Shown piece by piece: positions 25,094-34,700 of a DNA stretch of 60,835 nt. Below the pieces are notes generated by a model. That model had not been told where the DNA came from. It ran no database searches and saw nothing but the letters and a program-made list of their open reading frames with translations. Source of the stretch: Soonwooa sp. (lineage in GTDB: Bacteria; Bacteroidota; Bacteroidia; Flavobacteriales; Weeksellaceae); NCBI RefSeq assembly GCF_030151385.1, contig NZ_JASLDS010000041.1, positions 1-60,835 of the forward strand, in the 5' to 3' direction. Both the position numbers and the translations under genes were made by a program. Position 1 is the stretch's first letter, and each line of letters starts with the position of its first letter.

Positions 25094-26047
25094 TTAGGCG
25101 ATTTTTGAATCTTCTTTTGGCGATTCTTTAGCTTTTGCTTGCGCATTTTTTTTAGCCCAATATTCGCGTTGATAATCGCTAACCGTTTTCCCTGTTCCAT
25201 CATGACGCCAGCCTGGAGAATTAAATATATAATTAAAGCGGTCTTTAAGCGTCAAATTAGGTTGACGTAGATCTTTACCAATCTTTCTCCATTCGTACAA
25301 CAAAGTAGTTAATGGTCCATCGTCAGGCATTTTTGGATAGATACCAAACTTTACTGGAACTTTTGGATCCTCAGGCTCGAATGTTCCAAAAATTTTATCC
25401 CAAAAAATAAACACCATTCCCATATTTTTGTCCAAATACTTGATGTTACAACCATGATGAACACGGTGATGCGACGGCGTTACCAAAATATATTCTAAGA
25501 ATCCCATTTTCTTAACCGTTTGTGTATGCACCCAAGTTCCATAGACTTGTCCAACAGCATAACACACCATAATTGACCAAGGATTAAATCCTAAAAATGC
25601 CAAAGGAGAAAAGAATAAATAACGGTATAATGGTTGGAAAACTGGACTTCTAAATCCTGTTGTCAAATTGAAATATTCGGAGTTGTGGTGCGTAATATGT
25701 ACTGCCCAAAAAGCTCTAGATTTGTGATCAACCAAATGATGGAAAAAGTAAGCCAAATCCGTTGCCATAAAGCAAAGTAGCCAATAATACCAAGTTCCCA
25801 AATCGAAATTGAAAATTCGGTAACTATAGAAGAAAAACATTACGCCCATCGCAAATGCCTTCATGATCAAGTCAAGACTGAAATTCATCAAGGCGAGATA
25901 GATGTTCGTGAACAAATCTTTTTTGCTATATAACTTGGCTTGTGCCACGCTGCTGTATATCATTTCCGCCAAGATAACCGTCACGTGCAGTGGAACTGAC
26001 CACAAATACACACTTTCTAAAGCGTTTTCCCCAAATACAAAATCCAT
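25094..26047 (-). CDS. Sterol desaturase / fatty acid hydroxylase family membrane protein
   Basis: 317 residues with about four membrane helices in the first 200. The di-iron histidine clusters of the superfamily are visible: HHLVDH, HITHHNSEYFN and HHRVHHG. Members insert oxygen or double bonds into lipid chains or sterol-like molecules at the inner membrane. Bacterial examples hydroxylate fatty acids, carotenoids or alkylglycerols; the substrate here is unknown. The C-terminal tail is rich in Lys and Ala. It lies 25 bases downstream of rlmN on the same strand, so it may be co-transcribed. Confidence 0.88.
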   Translation of the reverse strand: MDFVFGENALESVYLWSVPLHVTVILAEMIYSSVAQAKLYSKKDLFTNIYLALMNFSLDLIMKAFAMGVMFFFYSYRIFNFDLGTWYYWLLCFMATDLAYFFHHLVDHKSRAFWAVHITHHNSEYFNLTTGFRSPVFQPLYRYLFFSPLAFLGFNPWSIMVCYAVGQVYGTWVHTQTVKKMGFLEYILVTPSHHRVHHGCNIKYLDKNMGMVFIFWDKIFGTFEPEDPKVPVKFGIYPKMPDDGPLTTLLYEWRKIGKDLRQPNLTLKDRFNYIFNSPGWRHDGTGKTVSDYQREYWAKKNAQAKAKESPKEDSKIA

Positions 26048-26072
26048 GATTTAAAGTAAAATATTTATAAAA

Positions 26073-27107
26073 TTATTCTGCTGTTTTATTTGCTAATTGT
26101 CCACAGGCAGCATCGATGTCGCCACCACGACTTTTTCTTACCATTACTGTCACACCAGCCTTCTCCAGCTCGCGAACATAACGTTCTTCTGCCTCAATAC
26201 TACGATGATCAAACTTGCCTTCGCCAATCGGATTATATTGTATCAAATTAACTTTGGATGGTACTTGTCTCGCATATTTTATCAATGCTTTAATATCTTC
26301 GTCTTTATCGTTAATATCTTTCCAAACGCAATATTCGAATGTTATAACCGAACCCGTTTTCTGATACCAATACTGCATGGCGTCCATAATATCCGTTAAA
26401 GGAAATTTATCCGAAAACGGCATTATTTCGTTTCTGGTTTTCTCAACCGCCGAATGCAGTGACAATGCCAACTTAACACGAAGACCTTCGTCCGCCAACA
26501 TTTTTATCATCTTTGGTATCCCAGAAGTTGAAACCGTTATTCGTCTTGCTGACATTCCCAATCCTTCTGGTTCCGTAATTTTTCGAATGGCTTCGACAAC
26601 GTTTTTATAGTTCATCATTGGCTCGCCCATTCCCATAAATACGATGTTAGAAAGCGGTCTATCAAAATACATTTTGCTCTGGCTGTCAATTAGAGCAACT
26701 TGGTCAACAATCTCTGCAACCTCTAGATTACGCATTCTTTTCAACTTTGCCGTAGCACAAAACTCGCAGTTAAGCGAACATCCAACTTGTGAAGAAACAC
26801 AAGCTGTAGTACGTGTTTCGGTTGGTATCAATACAGATTCTACCAACAAACCATCATGAAGTTTAACACCATTTTTGATGGTTCCGTCTTTCGATTTTTG
26901 CAAAAGGTCAACAGCAATAGGATTGATAAAAAAATCACGCATTAAGCTTTCTCTCAAATTTTTTGAGAGATTGGTCATATCTTCAAACGAATGTTGATTT
27001 TTGCTCCAAAGCCAATCGTAGACTTGCTTCGCACGAAAAGGCTTTTCGCCGATACTTTCGAAGTAATCTTTTAATTGGTCAAGCGTCAATGTGCGGATAT
27101 CTTTCAA
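26073..27107 (-). CDS. rlmN: Dual-specificity RNA methyltransferase RlmN
   Basis: A radical-SAM enzyme that makes 2-methyladenine at A2503 of 23S rRNA and A37 of some tRNAs. The cluster motif is CSLNCEFCATAK (CxxxCxxC); VFMGMGEPMMNYKN binds SAM, and the resolving Cys is near the C-terminus (DIDAACGQLA). The open frame reaches a TTG at 27131, but a TATCTTTG promoter element covers that codon (27136-27129). The next TTG, at 27107, begins (M)KDIRTLTLDQLKDYF, where family members start. I therefore choose 27107, giving about 344 residues. This start is inference. Confidence 0.9.
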   Translation of the reverse strand: MKDIRTLTLDQLKDYFESIGEKPFRAKQVYDWLWSKNQHSFEDMTNLSKNLRESLMRDFFINPIAVDLLQKSKDGTIKNGVKLHDGLLVESVLIPTETRTTACVSSQVGCSLNCEFCATAKLKRMRNLEVAEIVDQVALIDSQSKMYFDRPLSNIVFMGMGEPMMNYKNVVEAIRKITEPEGLGMSARRITVSTSGIPKMIKMLADEGLRVKLALSLHSAVEKTRNEIMPFSDKFPLTDIMDAMQYWYQKTGSVITFEYCVWKDINDKDEDIKALIKYARQVPSKVNLIQYNPIGEGKFDHRSIEAEERYVRELEKAGVTVMVRKSRGGDIDAACGQLANKTAE

Positions 27108-27128
27108 ATCAAAACTATTTTTGCGCTG

Positions 27129-27136
27129 CAAAGATA
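27129..27136 (-). promoter_or_regulatory. -7 element of rlmN that decides its start
   Basis: Minus-strand TATCTTTG, an exact TAnnTTTG. Transcription would begin near 27122, downstream of the first possible start codon, so the coding start must be the TTG at 27107. Confidence 0.5.
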
Positions 27137-27304
27137 AGGCTTTTCATATAGAGCGTATCTACTTCTCAAATTGATTTCGAAAATTGGAACAGATTTGGTT
27201 TTAATTCAAAAATAAGGAGCCAACTAGATTGCGTATATTTGTATAGATTTCATTTTTAAAACAAATATTTTTTAGTTTAAAAAGTGTAAAAAACGAGATT
27301 AACA

Positions 27305-28021
27305 TTGAAAAATTTAATACTATTCATTGCATTATTTTTGACATCATTCTTTATGAATGCACAAGAATTGAATTTAAAAAATACAAAATGGAAATCTAAA
27401 TCTTTCTGGAGTTCTGGTCACGGAATTGGTTCTGAATTATACACGGATAAAACACCAGATCCTTACAAGGATTTTTACTATGACATAAGTTTTGACATCG
27501 AAAACTTTTCAACGACCAACATTAGAGAGCCAGAAAATAACATCAAACAGATAAAAGGTAAATACCATCTTTTTGCAAATAATTATTTAAAACTTAACAT
27601 CGAAAATATTGTTTGTGCCAATCCAAAAGAAAAATGTTCGCTTACTTACGATCGGGATTATACGCAAATATATAGATACAATTATACAGATAATACAATC
27701 GAATTTACGAATACCCAATTCCAAGATTCTTGGATTGATAAAATTGTAAGCAAGTATTTAGCAAATTCTAAAAACGAAAATATTAAAAAAGCGGTCTCGG
27801 AAAATTACTATATCGAGTGGCTTCCCTTAGAAACAAAAAAAATCAAAGGCAAGTCTTATTCGATTGTAAAAATGGTATATGAAGTTAAAAAAGGGGACAA
27901 AAATTTTGACTTTCAAAGTGCAACTTTTCGTTACAAAGAACTCACCAATCTTTACATACAGCTTCCCGCTGAAGTTTTATATGAAATGAAAAATGGAAAG
28001 CTCGAAGAATGGAAAAACTAA
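27305..28021 (+). CDS. Secreted protein of unknown function
   Basis: 238 residues, starting at a TTG (TTGAAAAATTTA) that encodes MKNLILFIALFLTSFFMNAQ, a normal Sec signal; no ATG start would preserve it. The mature part is polar and rich in Asn, Lys and Tyr, with strands such as YHLFANNYLKLNIENIV and FQSATFRYKELTNLYIQLP. Two Cys occur near residues 115-122 (CANPKEKC). I recognise no family. A TATATTTG at 27234-27241 is a likely -7 box, leaving a leader of about 56 bases. Confidence 0.65.
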   Translation: MKNLILFIALFLTSFFMNAQELNLKNTKWKSKSFWSSGHGIGSELYTDKTPDPYKDFYYDISFDIENFSTTNIREPENNIKQIKGKYHLFANNYLKLNIENIVCANPKEKCSLTYDRDYTQIYRYNYTDNTIEFTNTQFQDSWIDKIVSKYLANSKNENIKKAVSENYYIEWLPLETKKIKGKSYSIVKMVYEVKKGDKNFDFQSATFRYKELTNLYIQLPAEVLYEMKNGKLEEWKN

Positions 28022-28116
28022 TAACCACCGAAACTTTGCTAAACATTAATTTAATAATAAAAAATGCAATTTATCAAAAACTAAAAATTTGATAATGGCA
28101 AAATGCATAATTTGAT

Positions 28117-30450
28117 ATGACAATAAATCAACCTTTTGATACGCCATTTGTTGTAAGTTTCACCTTTGAAACTTTGATACAAGAAATGCAAAATCTGGCT
28201 AATGAAGATGCACTTTACGCAGAACAACATGCCTATGTATTAAATGAACTGAAAAAAAATCCTCGCCTTGCTGACCCAATTACAGATAGGTCGTTAAGTG
28301 AGCATGATTTTTTTTACAAGCAGCTTCTCAAAGACCTTTTCCCACCTTTGTTGACCGAAAACGAAATTAAAGCTGTGGGAATTCCGTTTGCTAATTTCAT
28401 TTATAATCCAACCAAACGTTTTCAAAAAATCATTGAAAATGCTGGCGAAGATTTTTACTTGCAAATTAGCGGTTTCACGCCAGAACAATTTTACGTATTA
28501 AGTTGCTGTGTGATTTTGGACTCTTATTTTAAAGCACCTTTCAAAATCGATTTTCCTTTTATCTACGATATTCCTAGCAAGGAAGGTTATCTTAACCATT
28601 ATCGAATTTTGACCAACGCCGATTTTCTTGAAATTATTCCTTTGGAAAATTCGAAAATCTTAAGCGCTGAAGAAATCGAAGAATTGGTGGACAATTACGA
28701 CAATATTGAACTTTGGAAAGAAAAATTTCCTCCAAAATCATGGAAAATAAAAGGTTTCGGAATTATCAATATGTATGATGCGACTTCGGAAATTGCAGTT
28801 TCAAATCTTAAAAGCCAATTGATACAAGCCAAAGACGATTATAGTAATATCAAAGAAAATATCACATCTATTTTTAGATCTATTTTTAGAATTGCCGATT
28901 TGGATCTTGGTTACACAGCGATTAACTACAAAGAAAATAAGTTCGAAATTACACCGATTAATACGGTTATCGAAAGTAAAATTTTATCGACCATTCCGAA
29001 GCAGTTTTTCAATGACAAAGTACACGAGGCTTTGCTTCAAAATGCAAAAGACAATAGAAAATACTTCGCCATTTCGGACATTGATAAAGTTGGACAGGAC
29101 AAATCGGAAGGTTTTATTATTTCTAATTTTAAAAAATTAGGTATTAAAAGTGCGATTTTTGCACCACTTTATAAAAACCAAAAATTACTTGGTATTATCG
29201 AGCTAACCTCCGCTAGCAAATCGCTTAATAGCATTAACGCCAACAAAATGAATGGTGTTATTATCTATCTAGAAGATACGATTAATCAACTTTACGAATA
29301 TCTCGAAAACCATGTCGTAGCGCTTATCCAGCAAGAATATACGAGCATCCATCCAAGTGTCTATTGGAAGTTCCACGATGAAGCGATGAAGCATATTAAT
29401 ATCGGTTATGAGCATCCTGACAAATTGCCTTACAAAAGCATTACTTTTGAAAAGTTAATTCCTTTTTATGGTCAGTCGGATGTTAAAAGTTCGAGCAACG
29501 AGCGTAACAAAGCGATTTTAAAAGACATTCAGATTAATCTGGATTTGTTGATTTCTTTATTGATGAAAATCTCTAGCGAAAAAAGTCTAACACCGCTCAT
29601 TGAAAAAATAACCGACAAACAAAATGAGTTGCAGCATGGCCTAAAAGCCAATACAGAAAGCGAAATTCAAAATTTTCTACAAGACGAAATCTATCCAAGT
29701 CTTAACTTATTAAAATTTGATAGTCTTCAAAACAATGAAGAAATCACAGCTTATTACAAACATTTGGAAAAAGATTCGCCGATTGCTTATCATTACAGAA
29801 AGCAGTTTGACGACAGTATTTCCAGAATTAATAAAGAGCTTAGCAACCTAATTGACAAACGTCAAGACGAGCAGCAGAAGCGTTTTCCTTTTTATTATGA
29901 ACGTTTCAAAACAGATGGTGTCGAACATAATTTCTATATGGGAGCGAGCATTGCGCCTTGGTTGAGTTTTGATGAAGTTTACCTAAAAAATCTTAGAATT
30001 TGGCAACTTCGCGTTATCACAGAAAGCGAAATAACTTTCAGAAAACTTCGTGAGACGCTCGCAACAAAACTAGATATTACTTCCTTAATTTTGGTATATA
30101 GCACGCCGATTAGCATTCGTTTCCGAATGGATGAAAAACGCTTTGATGTTGATGGTAGTTACAATGCACGATACGAAATGATAAAAAAACGCATCGACAA
30201 ATCGCACATCAAAGACAGCAACGAACGCCTTGTAAAAACTGGAAAAATAAGCATCGTCTTTTCTCAAGAAATTGAAAAAATAGAATATCTAGAATTTATT
30301 AAAATCTTGCAAAACGAAGGTCATCTAAAAGATGATGTCGAACTTTTACAGATTGAAGATTTGCAGGGTATTGCTGGGTTACAAGCCATCCGCGTTGGCG
30401 TTAACTACGCAAATACGCCAATGAAATATGAGTTCTACCCTGAAATTTAA
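28117..30450 (+). CDS. Large GAF-domain-containing protein of unknown role
   Basis: 777 residues with no signal peptide or membrane helix, so cytoplasmic. Residues about 240-390 have the GAF look: FRIADLDLGYTAINY, a nucleotide/ligand-pocket helix, then FAISDIDKVGQDKSEGFII and IKSAIFAPLYKNQKLLGIIELTS, the typical 'APL...LGIIEL' strand pair. The N-terminal 200 residues and the C-terminal 350 (helical, with YYERFKTDGVEHNFYMGASIAPW) match nothing I can name. I believe similar proteins are found mainly in Bacteroidota. No kinase, cyclase or HTH is attached, so its output is unknown. A strong bidirectional terminator follows. Confidence 0.8.
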   Translation: MTINQPFDTPFVVSFTFETLIQEMQNLANEDALYAEQHAYVLNELKKNPRLADPITDRSLSEHDFFYKQLLKDLFPPLLTENEIKAVGIPFANFIYNPTKRFQKIIENAGEDFYLQISGFTPEQFYVLSCCVILDSYFKAPFKIDFPFIYDIPSKEGYLNHYRILTNADFLEIIPLENSKILSAEEIEELVDNYDNIELWKEKFPPKSWKIKGFGIINMYDATSEIAVSNLKSQLIQAKDDYSNIKENITSIFRSIFRIADLDLGYTAINYKENKFEITPINTVIESKILSTIPKQFFNDKVHEALLQNAKDNRKYFAISDIDKVGQDKSEGFIISNFKKLGIKSAIFAPLYKNQKLLGIIELTSASKSLNSINANKMNGVIIYLEDTINQLYEYLENHVVALIQQEYTSIHPSVYWKFHDEAMKHINIGYEHPDKLPYKSITFEKLIPFYGQSDVKSSSNERNKAILKDIQINLDLLISLLMKISSEKSLTPLIEKITDKQNELQHGLKANTESEIQNFLQDEIYPSLNLLKFDSLQNNEEITAYYKHLEKDSPIAYHYRKQFDDSISRINKELSNLIDKRQDEQQKRFPFYYERFKTDGVEHNFYMGASIAPWLSFDEVYLKNLRIWQLRVITESEITFRKLRETLATKLDITSLILVYSTPISIRFRMDEKRFDVDGSYNARYEMIKKRIDKSHIKDSNERLVKTGKISIVFSQEIEKIEYLEFIKILQNEGHLKDDVELLQIEDLQGIAGLQAIRVGVNYANTPMKYEFYPEI

Positions 30451-30481
30451 AATTAAGTATATGCAATAAAACGACTTTATA

Positions 30482-30520
30482 AAAAAAGGCTTTTCAAGAA
30501 AATTTGAAAAGCCTTTTTTG
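30482..30520. terminator. Bidirectional terminator
   Basis: AAAAAGGCTTTTCAA and TTTGAAAAGCCTTTTT form a long stem with A- and T-runs on both sides. It closes the GAF gene (+) and the HD-PycTM gene (-). Confidence 0.9.
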
Positions 30521-30522
30521 TT

Positions 30523-31725
30523 TTAAATCACATCACGAAATGCCAAATAAAAGGCAATCACCGAGACCAAAATCCCAATCGTGAAAATCGTGTAAGTTGT
30601 TCTTAATAATTTGTACTTTCGGTTGAGGACAACGCCCAGATAATATAAATCACGAACCATACTGTCATACAGATAAGTTTTGTCTTTCATCATTTCTTTC
30701 ATTGCCCAAATATATTCGTCAATTGGCATTTTATGAAAGTTCCCGAAAAACAAAAGATTAACTTTTTGGTCTTCAATTTCCTTTCTCGTAAAGGTTCCGC
30801 CTGATACTTTTGGACGTGTCGACATAATCGCCATAATAATACTTGCCACACTAAACGCCACCATTATAAAAGTTGGTATTACCAAATGCGCATTTTTCGG
30901 GGAATCTAACTTCGGAATAATCGTCGACAACGCCACCGAAATAATAATCGCATTAACCGATAACAAAATGTTGGCTTTGGTATCTGCAATTTGGCTAAGT
31001 TTGGTATGGTTGTTCATCGTCACACGAAACATCGTTTCGATGCCACGTTCTGGGGAATCGAGCTTTTCTAATTTTTTCTTGTTTAACAAAGCTTTTTCGT
31101 CTTCCGTTTTTTTGGAATTATCTTTCTCCTTTATAAGTTCTGCGATTTTGTCACGCGTTTTTTCGATATTCTTCGTTTTTTGTTCCTCCCAATTATTTTT
31201 TGCATAATCGGTATAAAACTGATGTTGCTTAGTCAAGAACAGCAAATTGGTATTTGCCCAATCGAGTTTGCTGATTTTCTTTTGATAAACACCTTTGCAT
31301 TCTTGACGCAATTTTTCGGTAATTTTAAAAAAATCATCAGACCCAATATGCGAGCTATCGGCATCTTTTATAATTTTTTCTAATAAATTTTGAGGTTGAT
31401 AAGTCACCGAAGTTGCGTGGATTAATTGCTTAACAGCTTCAATTTCTTCATCAGAAACTTGCTCTTGTTTCAAAAAATTTTCCGCTTCTTGCATGCCCAC
31501 ATTTTCGTGCACAGAACAAGTTTGGCAATAACCAACGTCGTGGAACCAAGCTGCCAACGTCAATATTTCTTTATCCTTTTCATTGATGTTCTCCTCATTA
31601 GCTAATAAATTTGCTGCAGCAACAACACGTTTGGTATGTTCAAGATTATGAAAAGAATAAACTGGAGAAAGCTTATCTTTGAAAAGTTGAATAACATATT
31701 GTTCGGCTTTATTGACGATGTTCAT
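30523..31725 (-). CDS. HD-domain protein with C-terminal Pycsar-type transmembrane (PycTM-like) domain
   Basis: 400 residues from the ATG at 31725. The frame runs 53 codons further upstream, but that overlaps the divergent neighbour, and a TAAATTTG -7 box at 31751-31744 lies between. Residues 25-125 form an HD phosphohydrolase domain with His30, HD at 62-63 (AAWFHDVGY) and Asp121 (IKDAD). A charged coiled segment follows (180-225). From about 235, HTKLSQIADTKANILLSVNAIII, two further membrane helices and the LYDSMVRDLYYLG stretch match the PycTM/DUF5706 effector domain of Pycsar anti-phage systems, with helices near 253-273, 281-302 and 375-396. No cyclase gene is adjacent. It may hydrolyse or sense a nucleotide and alter the membrane; this is inference. 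Confidence 0.88.
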   Translation of the reverse strand: MNIVNKAEQYVIQLFKDKLSPVYSFHNLEHTKRVVAAANLLANEENINEKDKEILTLAAWFHDVGYCQTCSVHENVGMQEAENFLKQEQVSDEEIEAVKQLIHATSVTYQPQNLLEKIIKDADSSHIGSDDFFKITEKLRQECKGVYQKKISKLDWANTNLLFLTKQHQFYTDYAKNNWEEQKTKNIEKTRDKIAELIKEKDNSKKTEDEKALLNKKKLEKLDSPERGIETMFRVTMNNHTKLSQIADTKANILLSVNAIIISVALSTIIPKLDSPKNAHLVIPTFIMVAFSVASIIMAIMSTRPKVSGGTFTRKEIEDQKVNLLFFGNFHKMPIDEYIWAMKEMMKDKTYLYDSMVRDLYYLGVVLNRKYKLLRTTYTIFTIGILVSVIAFYLAFRDVI

Positions 31726-31743
31726 TCTAATAAATGTTTGATT

Positions 31744-31751
31744 CAAATTTA
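31744..31751 (-). promoter_or_regulatory. -7 element of the HD-PycTM gene
   Basis: Minus-strand TAAATTTG, an exact TAnnTTTG, about 19 bases before the ATG at 31725. It overlaps the first base of the divergent gene and rules out the longer upstream start for the HD protein. Confidence 0.5.
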
Positions 31752-34700
31752 TGAAAATATTTCCTGCAAAATATACGATGCTTTCTGCATTGGCAATTAT
31801 AAGCATTTCTTGTGCCACAGAAAAGGCGCAATTTGGGAAAAATCTTAAAAATGCTGCACCTCCAGAAAAGATGAGTGCGGACAATATTGCGCATACATTC
31901 TACCTTGCTGGTGATGCTGGAAACGCCGACCAAGACCATGCTAAAAAAATTCTGGGACAGTTAAAATCCAAACTCGACTCTGCCAACGAAAACAGTACTT
32001 TGCTATTTTTGGGTGACAACATCTATCCGCGAGGTCTTCCTCCAAAAGATTCTAAAGACCGAAAACTGGCAGAAGAAAAATTGGACAACCAAATTGCTTT
32101 GGCTAACAACTTCAAAGGTCAAAGTGTTTTTGTGCCAGGTAACCACGATTGGTACAGCAAAGGAATAATTGGTCTAAAAGCCGAGCAAGATTACGTCATC
32201 GAAAAAATGAACGATAAAAAAGCTTTTGCTCCGAAAAATTCTTGTGCCATCGAAACTCGAAAAATTGGAAAAGACATTGCTTTAATCTTTATCGATTCCG
32301 AATGGTTTTTGGCAGATTGGGACAAAAACCCAGGCATTAACGAAAAGTGCGACATCAAAACGAGAGAGGATTTCTTCACAGAATTTGAAGATCAACTTTC
32401 TAAAAATCAAAATAAAACAATCGTTGTAGCACTTCATCATCCGATACTCGACCACGGATCGCACGGCGGTTATTACTCGATGGAGAAGCAATTGTTTCCT
32501 TTAGAAAACAAAATCCCTCTACCAATCCTCGCGACGGGAATTAACCTGATGCGGGCAACGGGCGGAATAACGCACCAAGATTTATCAAATCCTAACTATC
32601 GTAAATTTTCAAATAGAATTCAGACTTTAATTGCGGATAAAGAAAATGTAATCCTTGTTGCTGGTCACGATCATAACCTGCAGTACATCGAAAAAGGCAA
32701 CATTAGACAAATTATTAGTGGCGCAGGATCCAAGTCGGAAGCTGCTGCTGCCATTAACCCAAACGATTTTTCTTATGGACAAAATGGTTATGCTGTTCTT
32801 AACATTTCGAAAGATGGCGATGCGGAAGTTTCTTATTTTGGAAGAGAAAATGATAAGGAAAAATTACTTTTCAGACATTCGGTTTTAAAAGCTAAAACTC
32901 CAACGCCTATTGAAACACCGAATAGTTTTCCAGCTACGACTACCACAAGTATTTATAATCCTAAAGATACCAAGAAGTCTAAATTTTACGAATGGCTTTG
33001 GGGCAAAAATTACCGTGACTTATACGGTACAAAAATCGTTGCGCCTAATCTCGTTTTGGATACATTATTTGGAGGTGCCAAACCGACAAGAGCTGGTGGC
33101 GGACATCAAACCAATTCTTTGCGCCTTAACACGCCCAAAGGCGAATATGTGATTCGCGCTTTACACAAAAGCGGTGTTCGATTTTTACAATCGGTGGCTT
33201 TTAAAGACCGCTATGTTGTCGATGATTTTGATGGTGGTTTTGCTGATAAGTTTTTATTGGACTTTTATACGTCTTCCAATCCTTACACACCTTTGGCAGT
33301 TGGTCCTTTGGCTGAATCTATTGGCGTTAAGCATACTGATCCTAGTTTGGTTTATGTTCCGAAACAAAAAGCTTTGGGCGACTACAATCAAAAATTCGGC
33401 GATGAATTATATTTCCTCGAAGTTCGACCAACAGAGACTGAAGAAAATCCAAATAAAGTCCTAAGTACTGATGATGTTCTCAAACTTTTAGCTAAAGATG
33501 AAAAATACAAAATGGACGAGTCTGCCTATATCCGTGCAAGATTGTTCGATATGCTAATTGGCGATTGGGACAGACATTACGATCAATGGAAGTGGGAACA
33601 AAAAAATGTTGGCGACAATGTTTTCATCTCTCCAATACCGAAAGATAGAGACCAAGCTTTTGTAAAATATGATGGTTTTTTGACAAGAATGATTTTGGAC
33701 TTTCCAGGACTTCGACACATGCAAAGTTTTGAGTCAAAAATTAAAAATATCAAATGGTTCAATATGGAGCCGTTCCCACTAGATCTTGCGTTTACCAACA
33801 ATGCAAGCGAAGAGGATTGGAAAAGAGAAGCCGAATATATCCAAGCGCACATAACGACAGATGTTATTGATGAAGCTTTCAAAAATTTACCAAAAGAAGT
33901 TCAGAATTCTGAAATTGATAAAATAAAACAAAATCTTGAAACGCGTAAAAAAGACCTCGTCACTTATGCAAAGGATTATTATAAAGTTTTAAGGAAAAAC
34001 GTTGTATTGGTCGGCACTAACAAAAAAGATAAATTCGAAATTACAAGACTTCCAAATCAAGAAACGGAAGTTAAAATTTTTAGAAATAAAAAATCTGGCG
34101 AAGAATTAACATTCCAAAAAACTTATAATAAAAAAGAAACATCCGAAATTTGGATTTATGCGCTTGGTGACGACGATGATCTTATTGTAAAAGGCAAACA
34201 AAATAATCCGATTAAACTGCGACTTCTTGGTGGTCTCAACCACGATACCTACGATATCGAAAAAGATAATCGTATTAGTATTTACGATTATAAATCTAAA
34301 AAGAATACAATTCCGGCAAATGATACGGCAACTTTAACGGACGATTATGACCTAAACGAATACGACTACAAACGCTTGAAATACAGCTTCTGGACTGCAA
34401 GTCCAACAATTGGTTACAATCCAGATGATGTTGTTATAGTTGGGATGAATACTTCCTTTGTTAAAAATGGATTCAAGAAAAATCCTTTTGCTGCGAAACA
34501 TACTTTAAAAACCAATTATTTCACAGGATCTAACGGCTACGAAATTGCGTACCAAGGTATTTTCCCACGTTTGGTTGGCAACTGGTTTTATGCTGTTGAT
34601 GCAGGTTTTACAGCATCTCACTTTATCCGAAATTATTACGGAATGGGTAACCTAACTGTTAATAATGAAGATGCATTTGGTGAAGATTTCTATCGTGTTC

